Shown here: positions 1-5,550 of the stretch, piece by piece
How the letters are laid out: each line of letters starts with the position of its first letter
How positions within the stretch are numbered: the stretch's first letter is position 1
Assembly (NCBI GenBank): GCA_031275145.1
Contig: JAISPE010000161.1
Location: forward strand, 1 to 5,762
DNA from: Prevotellaceae bacterium
GTDB taxonomy: Bacteria; Bacteroidota; Bacteroidia; Bacteroidales; UBA932
Direction: 5' to 3'
DNA: 5,762 nt
The notes under the pieces: generated by a model
What the model was told of the DNA's origin: nothing
Database searches by the model: none
What the model saw: only the letters and a program-made list of their open reading frames with translations
Position numbers and translations under genes: made by a program

Positions 1-85
1 CCAGCAAGGATAAACCTAATCCGATTTCAAAAAACAATGTCTTCTTATTCTGAAGATCTGCTTTTGGTGTCTTTTTTAATTCCAT
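1..85 (-). CDS. tonB: Energy transducer TonB, N-terminal fragment (cut by the window edge)
   Basis: Only the first 28 codons are visible, from ATG at 85-83 to the left edge. The peptide begins MELKKTPKADLQNKK and then turns hydrophobic (LFFEIGLGLSLL). A short basic cytoplasmic tail reading roughly ME(I/L)KK(S/T)PKADL(E/Q)NKK, followed by one membrane anchor, is what I know from Bacteroidales TonB proteins. TonB spans the periplasm and passes the energy of the ExbB-ExbD proton channel to outer-membrane TonB-dependent transporters. The position, directly after two exbD genes on the same strand, supports the call. The gap to the upstream exbD is 92 bases, much larger than the other gaps in the operon, and no good Shine-Dalgarno precedes the ATG. 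The periplasmic and C-terminal TonB domains lie outside the window, so the identity rests on the N-terminus and context. Confidence 0.75.
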   Translation of the reverse strand, partial: MELKKTPKADLQNKKTLFFEIGLGLSLL

Positions 86-106
86 AATTTTAAAAACTTT
101 AATTGT

Positions 107-166
107 TACTACTATGTTACGGTACCGAACATTGCAGTCTAATACAAAAATCGTGCCACAGTAGTA
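107..166 (-). repeat. 10-bp inverted repeat in the exbD-tonB gap
   Basis: The arms are 107-116 (tactactatg) and 157-166 (cacagtagta), separated by 40 bases. On the transcribed (minus) strand the RNA arms UACUACUGUG and CAUAGUAGUA pair at all ten positions, with one G·U wobble. On the plus strand the same position would be an A·C mismatch, so the fold fits minus-strand RNA better. The large loop contains the 8-base palindrome CGGTACCG at 120-127. There is no T-run after it, so it does not look like a terminator. It may be an RNA processing or stability element between exbD and tonB, or chance. Confidence 0.4.
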
Positions 167-177
167 TCAAATGCAAC

Positions 178-642
178 CTATTTTTGAGGATAATCGGCTA
201 AATAAATAATACTGAGAGCCTGGCATCTGCGAAGCTCCTGTTTAACATCGGTAACTATACCCATTCTTGTATCCCTGTCAATTTTGAATGCAACAGCAAG
301 CTGAGCTCTGTCCGCTTCGGATAACTGTTCGCGCTTGGCTGCGACAAAATCCCGGATATCGTCCACAGAACTGAACTTGTCATTGAGTTGCATACGGGTA
401 TCCGTTCCATACTTGGACTGCAAAGCATCTAAAGGAGCGCCCACATTGATGTAACAGGTAAGATCCTTACGTTCTAACTTTGCAATTTCAGTTGCTTCGG
501 GAAGTTTTATTTTGACATTAATCTCTTCCTCTCTCATGGTAGTTGTTACCATAAAGAAGAACAGGAGCATGAACACGATGTCCGACATGGAGCTTGATGA
601 ATAGGTTCCTGCATTTCTTTTCTTTTTCCTTGTTAATTTCAT
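178..642 (-). CDS. exbD: ExbD/TolR-family biopolymer transport protein, short paralog
   Basis: This 154-residue protein is the second of two adjacent ExbD/TolR-type subunits. It has a basic cytoplasmic tail (MKLTRKKKRN), one membrane helix at about residues 19-36, and a periplasmic domain to the end. The helix carries the family signature SMSDIVFMLLFFFMVTTT. Asp21 in it matches the proton-path aspartate of E. coli ExbD (Asp25). The periplasmic part keeps the late family pattern, a strand with VAFKIDRDTR, then an amphipathic helix and IIYLAD near the end. ExbD dimers sit inside an ExbB pentamer and couple proton flow to TonB motion. The start is fixed by a strong Shine-Dalgarno seven bases upstream. 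The protein differs clearly from the neighbouring 192-residue copy, so this is not a recent duplication. It is 14 bases behind that copy and upstream of tonB. Confidence 0.92.
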   Translation of the reverse strand: MKLTRKKKRNAGTYSSSSMSDIVFMLLFFFMVTTTMREEEINVKIKLPEATEIAKLERKDLTCYINVGAPLDALQSKYGTDTRMQLNDKFSSVDDIRDFVAAKREQLSEADRAQLAVAFKIDRDTRMGIVTDVKQELRRCQALSIIYLADYPQK

Positions 643-649
643 ATATAAA

Positions 650-658
650 CCTCCTTTT
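650..658 (-). promoter_or_regulatory. Strong Shine-Dalgarno for the short exbD, overlapping the preceding stop codon
   Basis: The minus strand reads AAAAGGAGG seven bases before the ATG at 642-640, a near-perfect anti-16S match. Its first bases overlap the TAA stop (659-657) of the long exbD. No other gene in the window has a comparable site, and strong Shine-Dalgarnos are unusual in Bacteroidota. The arrangement suggests that a terminating ribosome could reinitiate on the short exbD. Confidence 0.7.
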
Positions 659-1235
659 ACTTCTTTTTGCCTTTATCTCTCGGCTCTGCTTCCGATATAT
701 TGAGCGGATAAACTCCTCTGACGGCTTTCTGCTGATCTTCCGTAAGTTTGGCATAATCAGACTGGAAACGCGATCTTGAAAAATCATCCCGAAGTTCGGC
801 ATAAGCCTTCATGATCTCGTTCTGTACCGCCATATACATCTTGTAGCTTGTACCCCTGTCGGTTTGTAATGAAACGACTCCCTTACTGACACTGATTCCT
901 CCGATAAGTTCAATATTTTTAACTTCTTTTTCGGGTTTATCCGCATCGTTATTTGGATTCAGGATAAATGACTTTACCTCGTCTTTCAATAATGTAACCT
1001 CCCATGGTTTGCTATTTACCAACAAGTTATCCAAACTGTTTACATGTATTTGCAGAATGTTGCGCTTGTTGATTTCAGGCGGTTTTTCCTGCTCGTCTTC
1101 AATCAATGGAGGCAAACGGCGGGGCATGCCCAGATTTTGGTCCATTGTTGTTGTCAAAAGAAAAAACGTCAAGAGCAAAAAAGCAATATCGGCCATTGAG
1201 CTGGCATTTAATTCCGGTGTTGATCTTTTTGCCAT
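657..1235 (-). CDS. exbD: ExbD/TolR-family biopolymer transport protein, long paralog
   Basis: This 192-residue ExbD/TolR-type subunit begins MAKRSTPELNASSMADIAF. One membrane helix covers about residues 14-31. Asp16 in the SMADIAF motif matches the proton-carrying aspartate of the family. The periplasmic domain includes the conserved pattern VSLQTDRGTSYKMYM (about 121-135) and a helix after it. It is longer than enterobacterial ExbD (about 141 residues). The extra length comes from a charged linker near 93-107 and a polar, probably helical C-terminal extension from about 150, ending in GKKKK-like basic residues. The gene follows the four-helix membrane protein by 12 bases and precedes the short exbD by 14. 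No Shine-Dalgarno is seen, as is usual in this phylum. It probably forms a mixed ExbD dimer with the short copy inside the ExbB ring. That is inferred from adjacency only. Confidence 0.92.
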   Translation of the reverse strand: MAKRSTPELNASSMADIAFLLLTFFLLTTTMDQNLGMPRRLPPLIEDEQEKPPEINKRNILQIHVNSLDNLLVNSKPWEVTLLKDEVKSFILNPNNDADKPEKEVKNIELIGGISVSKGVVSLQTDRGTSYKMYMAVQNEIMKAYAELRDDFSRSRFQSDYAKLTEDQQKAVRGVYPLNISEAEPRDKGKKK

Positions 1236-1247
1236 TGTTTACTTTTA

Positions 1248-1706
1248 TTATCTCATTTTAAAAATATTAACAATACTTGCACCTACGGTGACAAGTATTG
1301 TTGCAAATAGCATAATGTAAACGGAAATAAGATTTATATCCGCAAACTTTATTGTACCCTCGCTGACGGGTGCGTGACCCGGCGTAAAAGGTAACTGGTC
1401 GCCCACTGCAAAAAGATAGGAAACACCGATTACCAGAGCAAAAGCGAGTAGACCAACCGCAATTCCTATAGCCGATTTGGGATTCTCAATCACTTGAGGT
1501 ACGGGTAGAAATACGGTAAGCACTGCGGCAATCCCGATCAATACATACGACCATATCAGGATGGGATCAATTGCAGCCATCATTTCGGCTTTTTGGGATC
1601 TTATATCCAGACTTCCGCATCTGATAAATACCCACAGACACATACCAACGGAAATCACAGCTAAGACCCAGAGCAAAATGTTGACAAATTTATTTGCTTT
1701 CCACAT
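1248..1706 (-). CDS. Uncharacterised four-helix membrane protein of the exb operon
   Basis: I recognise this 152-residue protein as the conserved hypothetical commonly placed between exbB and exbD in Bacteroidales, but I know of no assigned function. Hydrophobicity suggests four membrane helices at about residues 7-27, 48-68, 79-99 and 123-147. The loop after helix 2 reads LPVPQVIENPKSA. A longer polar loop between helices 3 and 4 (about 101-121) contains QLPFTPGH. There is no ExbB, ExbD or TonB signature and no conserved proton-path Asp/Glu within a helix that I can identify. It begins four bases after the exbB stop and ends 12 bases before the long exbD, so it is almost certainly cotranscribed and probably translationally coupled to exbB. 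By context it could be an assembly factor or an additional subunit of the proton channel. That role is inference. Confidence 0.85.
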   Translation of the reverse strand: MWKANKFVNILLWVLAVISVGMCLWVFIRCGSLDIRSQKAEMMAAIDPILIWSYVLIGIAAVLTVFLPVPQVIENPKSAIGIAVGLLAFALVIGVSYLFAVGDQLPFTPGHAPVSEGTIKFADINLISVYIMLFATILVTVGASIVNIFKMR

Positions 1707-1710
1707 AGTC

Positions 1711-2448
1711 TTACTTTGATTTCGTATTGTGTTTCATCAAAATGTCAACAAAAGAGATGGAGGCATCTTCCATGGAATTGACTATGCCATCGATTTTGGA
1801 GACAATGTAGTTGTAGAAAACTTGCAGAATGATGGCTACGATAAGACCGGTAACGGTCGTGATCAAAGCCACTTTCATACCTCCCGCCACAACTGTGGGA
1901 GACATTGTACCTGCTTTCTGGATGTCGTCGAAAGCCTGCACCATACCGATAACCGTTCCGAGGAATCCTAAGGATGGCGCGAGTGCGATAAACAAACCTA
2001 TCCACGGGAGATTGGTCTCCAGTTGTCCCATCTGAACCGAACCGTAGGAAACGATCGATTTCTCAACCATATCCAGACCTTCTTCGTTGCGGTCCAGTCC
2101 CTGATAGAAAATACTTGCTACGGGACCTCTTGTGTTACGGCATACTTCTTTAGCCGCCTCTATTCCTCCGTCTTCCAGGGCTGATTCCAGAGAAGTAAGG
2201 AGTTTCTTAATGTTGGTTGTAGCCAGATTGAGGTAGATAATACGTTCAATACAAAAGGCTAAACCCAAAACGAGACACAAGATGATGGGCGTCATAAATG
2301 GAGGTCCACCGTCGATAAACTGGATTTTCAATTGTTGATGGAGAGGAACCTCCTGTCCTGCTTCTGCCGGACCACCCTGTGCCATTGCATATCCTGCATA
2401 AGTGAGGAATGCTGTAAACGCTGCTGAAAACTTCAAAATTCTTTTCAT
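1711..2448 (-). CDS. exbB: MotA/TolQ/ExbB proton channel family protein
   Basis: This 245-residue protein is the channel-forming subunit of an ExbB-ExbD motor. After a signal-like hydrophobic N-terminus (residues 1-23, ending AMA-Q) come three membrane helices, at about 51-73, 149-172 and 191-215. The cytoplasmic domain lies between the first and second. The family signature LGFLGTVIGMVQAF is at 160-173. The third helix carries the matching MKVALITTVTGLIVAI, with the pore-lining threonines expected for this family. ExbB forms a pentamer in the inner membrane around ExbD and uses the proton gradient to energise TonB. It is the first gene of the operon and is followed after four bases by the four-helix protein. 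No Shine-Dalgarno and no clear TAnnTTTG promoter are visible in the AT-rich 111 bases up to the tRNA. A TolQ/TolR-like role is a less likely alternative because tonB follows. Confidence 0.92.
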   Translation of the reverse strand: MKRILKFSAAFTAFLTYAGYAMAQGGPAEAGQEVPLHQQLKIQFIDGGPPFMTPIILCLVLGLAFCIERIIYLNLATTNIKKLLTSLESALEDGGIEAAKEVCRNTRGPVASIFYQGLDRNEEGLDMVEKSIVSYGSVQMGQLETNLPWIGLFIALAPSLGFLGTVIGMVQAFDDIQKAGTMSPTVVAGGMKVALITTVTGLIVAIILQVFYNYIVSKIDGIVNSMEDASISFVDILMKHNTKSK

Positions 2449-2494
2449 GGCCTGCTTTGTTTTTTAATAATATTTAAAGATTGTTACTAATTTA

Positions 2495-2518
2495 ATTTTA
2501 ATTTCTATTTCTATTTTC
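2495..2518. repeat. Short period-6 ATTTNN tract in the exbB leader
   Basis: ATTT recurs at 2495, 2501, 2507 and 2513, giving four units of ATTTNN (TA, CT, CT, TC). The minus strand is a purine-rich stretch about 50 bases upstream of the exbB start. It is low-complexity sequence, and any regulatory meaning is speculative. Confidence 0.4.
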
Positions 2519-2559
2519 ATTCTTTTATAATTCATTTTTACTATATATCTATATCTCTG

Positions 2560-2647
2560 CGGAGAAAAAGGGATTCGAACCCTTGATACCCTTTTGGAGT
2601 ATACGCACTTTCCAGGCGCGCGCCTTCGACCACTCGGCCATTTCTCC
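2560..2647 (-). tRNA. tRNA-Ser, anticodon GGA (reads UCC/UCU)
   Basis: The minus strand folds into a complete 88-base class II tRNA. The acceptor stem GGAGAAA/TTTCTCC pairs at all seven positions and is followed by discriminator G, as expected for serine. The D arm is GCC...GGC. The anticodon stem CGCGC/GTGCG has one G·U pair, and its loop CTGGAAA places anticodon GGA at 2613-2611. The long variable arm ATACTC-caaaa-GGGTAT is typical of serine tRNAs, and the T arm is AAGGG-TTCGAAT-CCCTT. The 3' CCA is not encoded: the bases after the discriminator read CAGAGA, so CCA must be added afterwards. It lies between the permease and exbB, all on the same strand. No clear promoter is seen in front of it. 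Confidence 0.97.
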
Positions 2648-2673
2648 TCGATTGCTCCATCCCGATTTTACCC

Positions 2674-2690
2674 GTTTTGGACAGCAAAAC
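2674..2690. repeat. Small inverted repeat upstream of tRNA-Ser
   Basis: The arms GTTTTG (2674-2679) and CAAAAC (2685-2690) are perfect and flank the five bases gacag. The element lies 27 bases upstream of the tRNA 5' end. It has no following T-run, so it is a poor terminator. It could be a protein-binding site or leader hairpin, but a 6-bp repeat in this sequence may be chance. Confidence 0.35.
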
Positions 2691-2724
2691 AGAGGTGCTA
2701 AGCTAAACATTATTTTTCATCTGC

Positions 2725-2750
2725 AAAAAAAAAAATAAACATTTTTATTT
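2725..2750 (-). terminator. Weak A/T-only hairpin with T-run after the permease gene
   Basis: On the minus strand, 14 bases after the permease stop codon, AAATAAA (2750-2744) and TTTATTT (2739-2733) form a 7-bp stem with loop AATG, followed by eight more T residues (2732-2725). The position and T-run fit an intrinsic terminator of the cysS-permease unit. The stem has no G-C pair, so it would be weak, and some read-through into tRNA-Ser is plausible. Confidence 0.4.
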
Positions 2751-2763
2751 AACATGATTTTTA

Positions 2764-3957
2764 TCAACCCATTACAGGTGGAATAATTTTTTCAATTTTT
2801 CTATATATCCACGAAATATTTATGAAACTGACCCCAAAAATGAAGAATAATACGAAGCCGACAGTCCATATATCGACAGGCGTATTTTCTATGTTCAAAA
2901 CTTGAAGACGGGACAGATAAATTTCACGTACGGTGATAAAACATGCGAAAGCAATCAGCCCGACGGAAGCGTTGATGGCCGCAACAAGTATGCTGTACGG
3001 CTTCGCCAGCTCTTTGCGCGAATAGCCCAGAAGTATCAGATTACCCAGCGTTTTTCTGTTCTTGTAGATTAGCAGATTGATGCTGAGAAACATTAATCCC
3101 ATTGCCGGCAGAAGGACAAGCAGTCCGACTATGGATATTGCTGTGATTATAATTTTCAGGAAATAGGAGAGTTTGCCCTGTTCGCCCTTATTTTCTTTGA
3201 TGTCGTAGTCTTTTGTGGCGAAAAATTCCGCTATTTGGGGGTCGGCGGGGTTTTTTACTTCGACAATCAGTTTTGATTTGCGGGGCGGCTCTGTCCCGCC
3301 GAAGTTTTTGTTTGCCCAGTCCATAAATTCCTGAGGTACCAGGATGGTGTTCAGATAGTCCGAAAAACCGGCGATGCGACCTGTAAAAGTATCTTTTTCC
3401 CCTTTTCCGCTTATGACAACTTTGAATTTTACGGTTTTAACTATGCTTTCGGATATCTGGGGCAATCCCCGGCTTCCTGCAAAACCGAAATTGTACAGAG
3501 CCAGATAGTCCCGCGGAATGATTATCGGGATGAATTTTTCTTCCGCGTTCCATTTCCAGTCCCCGTTCACTCCGTCTAAAATGTTGTCGGGTACGGATTC
3601 AAAAAACATTTCGGTTGAGAACGAATTGCTGGAAGTTTCGATATATGCATATACACTGTAACGGCATGGGGTAAAATGATATAAGGATTTGACGAACGGC
3701 TGTGTTTCTATCTCCTGTACTTCGCTGTCGGAGAAAATGGTAGTTTTGGAATTGATGGCCGAAAACACTGAAACTTTTTTCGTTACAACCATGTATTCGC
3801 TTTTGAACAGTCCGTCGGTGTCCGAAGAGAAAAGCGGTCTTATATCCATCGAAAAACCGAATGCGGTGAATATAAGCGCCATCCCTGCCAATGCAGTGAA
3901 TGAATATCCCAATAATTGGGGTACACTGAGATTCTGCCGTAAAAGTTTTTTTAACAT
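2764..3957 (-). CDS. FtsX/MacB/LolC-type ABC transporter permease
   Basis: This 397-residue inner-membrane protein has the layout of type VII ABC permeases. One N-terminal helix (about 14-36) is followed by a large periplasmic domain (about 38-265) and three C-terminal helices (about 266-297, 320-344 and 362-385). The stretch between helices 2 and 3, with NRKTLGNLILLGYSRKEL at 300-317, resembles the FtsX-family coupling region (R-x-x-G-x-L-x-x-L-G). The periplasmic motif IPRDYLALYNFGFA (147-160) is one I associate with Bacteroidales members. Such permeases use a cytoplasmic ATPase to do mechanical work on lipoproteins, exported substrates or cell-wall enzymes. No ATPase gene is adjacent here. 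The start lies 34 bases after the cysS stop, and AAAGG sits too close to the ATG to be a normal Shine-Dalgarno. TAATTTTC at 3980-3973 is a near match to the -7 promoter element. The substrate is unknown. Confidence 0.8.
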   Translation of the reverse strand: MLKKLLRQNLSVPQLLGYSFTALAGMALIFTAFGFSMDIRPLFSSDTDGLFKSEYMVVTKKVSVFSAINSKTTIFSDSEVQEIETQPFVKSLYHFTPCRYSVYAYIETSSNSFSTEMFFESVPDNILDGVNGDWKWNAEEKFIPIIIPRDYLALYNFGFAGSRGLPQISESIVKTVKFKVVISGKGEKDTFTGRIAGFSDYLNTILVPQEFMDWANKNFGGTEPPRKSKLIVEVKNPADPQIAEFFATKDYDIKENKGEQGKLSYFLKIIITAISIVGLLVLLPAMGLMFLSINLLIYKNRKTLGNLILLGYSRKELAKPYSILVAAINASVGLIAFACFITVREIYLSRLQVLNIENTPVDIWTVGFVLFFIFGVSFINISWIYRKIEKIIPPVMG

Positions 3958-3983
3958 ACCTTTATATATATAGAAAATTATTG

Positions 3984-3993
3984 TTCGTGATTC
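3984..3993 (+). repeat. TTCGTGATTC repeat copy at the end of cysS
   Basis: This 10-base sequence occurs again in inverted orientation at 5497-5506, so one copy flanks each end of cysS. It overlaps the cysS stop codon (3994-3992). Beyond it, this copy continues toward ATTATTG and the other toward ATTATT, so similarity extends to about 14-16 bases with one insertion. Short ATTACGAAT-like intergenic repeats are common in Bacteroidota genomes, and this pair may belong to such a family. Confidence 0.5.
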
Positions 3994-5455
3994 ACATTTC
4001 CCAGACTGTTCCGTCTTTTGTATCTTTGACTGTTATTCCCAGACTGTTCAGTTCGTCGCGGATTTTATCCGATGTGGCAAAATCTTTGTTTGCTTTTGCT
4101 TTCTGTCTGAGATCGAGGACAAACTGTATGAGATAGCCGGTTAATTCGGAATTTGTTTTCTCTTCTTTTTTCAGTCCCAGAATATCGAACAGCGCTATGG
4201 AATACAGTTTTTTCAGCGCTTCGATATCTTCTTTTTTCAGAGTTTCCTTTCCTTCGTTTACCGAATTTATTATGCGTACGCCGTCGAAGAGTACGGAAAT
4301 GGCTACCGGACTGTTGAGGTCGTCGTTAAGGGCTGCGAAACAGTCTTTTTCAATGGAGCTGATGTCAACGCTTGATACATTCGAGGGTTTGAGTGTATTC
4401 AGGGTATCGACAGCTTTCAGAAGCCGGCTTAAACCTTTTTCGGCAGCCTGTAGCGCTGTGTTCGAAAAGTCCAGAGCGCTCCTGTAATGAGCTTGAAGAA
4501 TGAAAAACCGTATTGACATCGGCGTATATGCCCGTTCCAGCAACGGATGATTGCCTTTGAGAAACTCTTCGAGCATGATGGAATTGCCTAAGGATTTTCC
4601 CATTTTCTGTCCGTTTATGGTAATCATATTGTTGTGCATCCAGTACTGGCATGGAGGAGCGCTGTTCGCGATTTGCGACTGGGCTATCTCCGATTCGTGA
4701 TGCGGGAAAAGCAGATCCATTCCTCCGCCATGAATATCGAACTTTTCGCCGAGATATTTTCGCCCCATAGCCGAACATTCGAGATGCCATCCCGGGAAAC
4801 CTTCGCTCCACGGTGATTTCCAGCGCATGATGTGTTCGGGCTGCGCTTTTTTCCAGAGGGCAAAATCGATGCTGTTGCGCTTTTCGTCCTGAGCTTCGAG
4901 ATTATCCCGCGTCGACGAGAGGAGATCTTCGATTACCCGTCCCGAGAGCTGTCCGTAACGATACTGGCTGTTGTATTTTACAAGGTCGAAATATACCGAT
5001 CCGTTGACTGTGTATGCGTATCCGGCGTCGAGAATCTGCTGTACCATTTCGATTTGCTCCATGATATGTCCCGAAGCGTTAGGCTCAATGCTCGGACGGC
5101 TTACGTTCAGCAAATCCATCATGTCATGGTAACGGTCGGTATAATACTTCGCTACTTCCATCGGCTCAAGCTGTTCTAACCGGGCTTTTTTCAGCAGCTT
5201 GTCATCGCCGCTGTCGGAATCGTCTTCGAGATGCCCTACGTCCGTAATGTTGCGGACATATCGAACTTTGTATCCCGAAAATTTAAGGTATCGAAATAAT
5301 AAATCGAACGTAATCGCCGAACGGGCATGCCCTAAATGCGGGTCGCCGTACACCGTCGGCCCGCATACATATAAACCTACATGCGGCGCATGTACAGGTA
5401 CAAACCGCTCTTTTTCCCTTGAAAAACTGTTATGTAAATATAAATCTCCAATCAT
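3992..5455 (-). CDS. cysS: Cysteinyl-tRNA synthetase
   Basis: This class I synthetase activates cysteine with ATP and charges tRNA-Cys in the cytoplasm. In the 487-residue form chosen here, the HIGH motif is HLGH at 40-43, just after YVCGPTVYGDP. The KMSKS motif is KMGKS at 284-288 within NGQKMGKSLGN. The zinc ligands of the E. coli enzyme are all present at matching spacing: Cys31 in VCGPT, Cys227 in WHLECSAMG, His252 and Glu256 in FPHHESEIAQ. The C-terminal part has the helical bundle and the usual ending GITVKDTKDGTVWE. An upstream in-frame TTG at 5479 would add eight residues (translated MFRIFKLI), but it overlaps the -7 promoter element and so cannot be in the mRNA. ATG 5455 gives MIGDLYLHNSF, aligned with normal family starts. 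The length is near the family norm. The permease follows 34 bases later. Confidence 0.97.
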   Translation of the reverse strand: MIGDLYLHNSFSREKERFVPVHAPHVGLYVCGPTVYGDPHLGHARSAITFDLLFRYLKFSGYKVRYVRNITDVGHLEDDSDSGDDKLLKKARLEQLEPMEVAKYYTDRYHDMMDLLNVSRPSIEPNASGHIMEQIEMVQQILDAGYAYTVNGSVYFDLVKYNSQYRYGQLSGRVIEDLLSSTRDNLEAQDEKRNSIDFALWKKAQPEHIMRWKSPWSEGFPGWHLECSAMGRKYLGEKFDIHGGGMDLLFPHHESEIAQSQIANSAPPCQYWMHNNMITINGQKMGKSLGNSIMLEEFLKGNHPLLERAYTPMSIRFFILQAHYRSALDFSNTALQAAEKGLSRLLKAVDTLNTLKPSNVSSVDISSIEKDCFAALNDDLNSPVAISVLFDGVRIINSVNEGKETLKKEDIEALKKLYSIALFDILGLKKEEKTNSELTGYLIQFVLDLRQKAKANKDFATSDKIRDELNSLGITVKDTKDGTVWEM

Positions 5456-5476
5456 AATCAACTTAAAAATACGGAA

Positions 5477-5484
5477 CAAAGGTA
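5477..5484 (-). promoter_or_regulatory. Bacteroidota-type promoter -7 element of cysS
   Basis: The minus strand reads TACCTTTG, an exact match to the TAnnTTTG consensus used by the primary sigma factor in Bacteroidota. Upstream, TTC at 5506-5504 sits 19 bases away, where TTG is expected, so the -33 element is imperfect. Transcription would begin at about 5470-5472, leaving a leader of roughly 15-17 bases before the ATG at 5455. No T-box or other leader structure fits in so short a leader. Confidence 0.65.
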
Positions 5485-5496
5485 GATATTAATTAC

Positions 5497-5506
5497 GAAT
5501 CACGAA
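5497..5506 (+). repeat. GAATCACGAA repeat copy in the cysS promoter region
   Basis: This is the inverted partner of the copy at 3984-3993. It lies in the local series attACGAATcACGAATaatACGATaat, where ACGAAT occurs twice seven bases apart. It overlaps the place where the cysS -33 element should be, so it may influence that promoter, or it may simply be a remnant of a dispersed repeat. Confidence 0.5.
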
Positions 5507-5550
5507 TAATACGATAATATAACTGAAGTTTTCCCGTATGTCGGGAGAAT

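Noticed and set aside
120..127. Palindrome CGGTACCG as an operator
   Set aside because: Only eight bases are symmetric and symmetry breaks at the next positions. This is too short to support a binding site alone.
518..802. 94-residue minus-strand frame across the exbD-exbD junction
   Set aside because: It overlaps both exbD genes in another frame, and the exbD frames carry clear family motifs.
1745..2005. 86-residue minus-strand frame inside exbB
   Set aside because: It is an alternative frame of exbB, rich in Arg, His and Tyr, with no recognisable motif.
2490..2550. Direct repeats as a CRISPR array or attachment site
   Set aside because: The units are six-base low-complexity steps with no spacer structure, and no duplicated tRNA 3' end is visible beside tRNA-Ser.
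2557..2560. Absent CCA at the tRNA-Ser 3' end as a sign of a pseudogene
   Set aside because: All stems pair, and many bacterial tRNAs, including in Bacteroidota, rely on CCA-adding enzyme.
4592..4606. KMGKS instead of KMSKS in CysS as a missing catalytic residue
   Set aside because: Both lysines are kept and variation at the middle position is tolerated in this motif. The rest of the active site is intact.
4365..4811. 148-residue minus-strand frame inside cysS
   Set aside because: It is a shadow of cysS, whose frame contains the KMSKS and zinc-ligand motifs over the same bases.
5529..5549. Hairpin with stem TCCCG/CGGGA near 5532-5546 as a terminator
   Set aside because: Neither strand has a T-run after the stem, so it is not a convincing intrinsic terminator.
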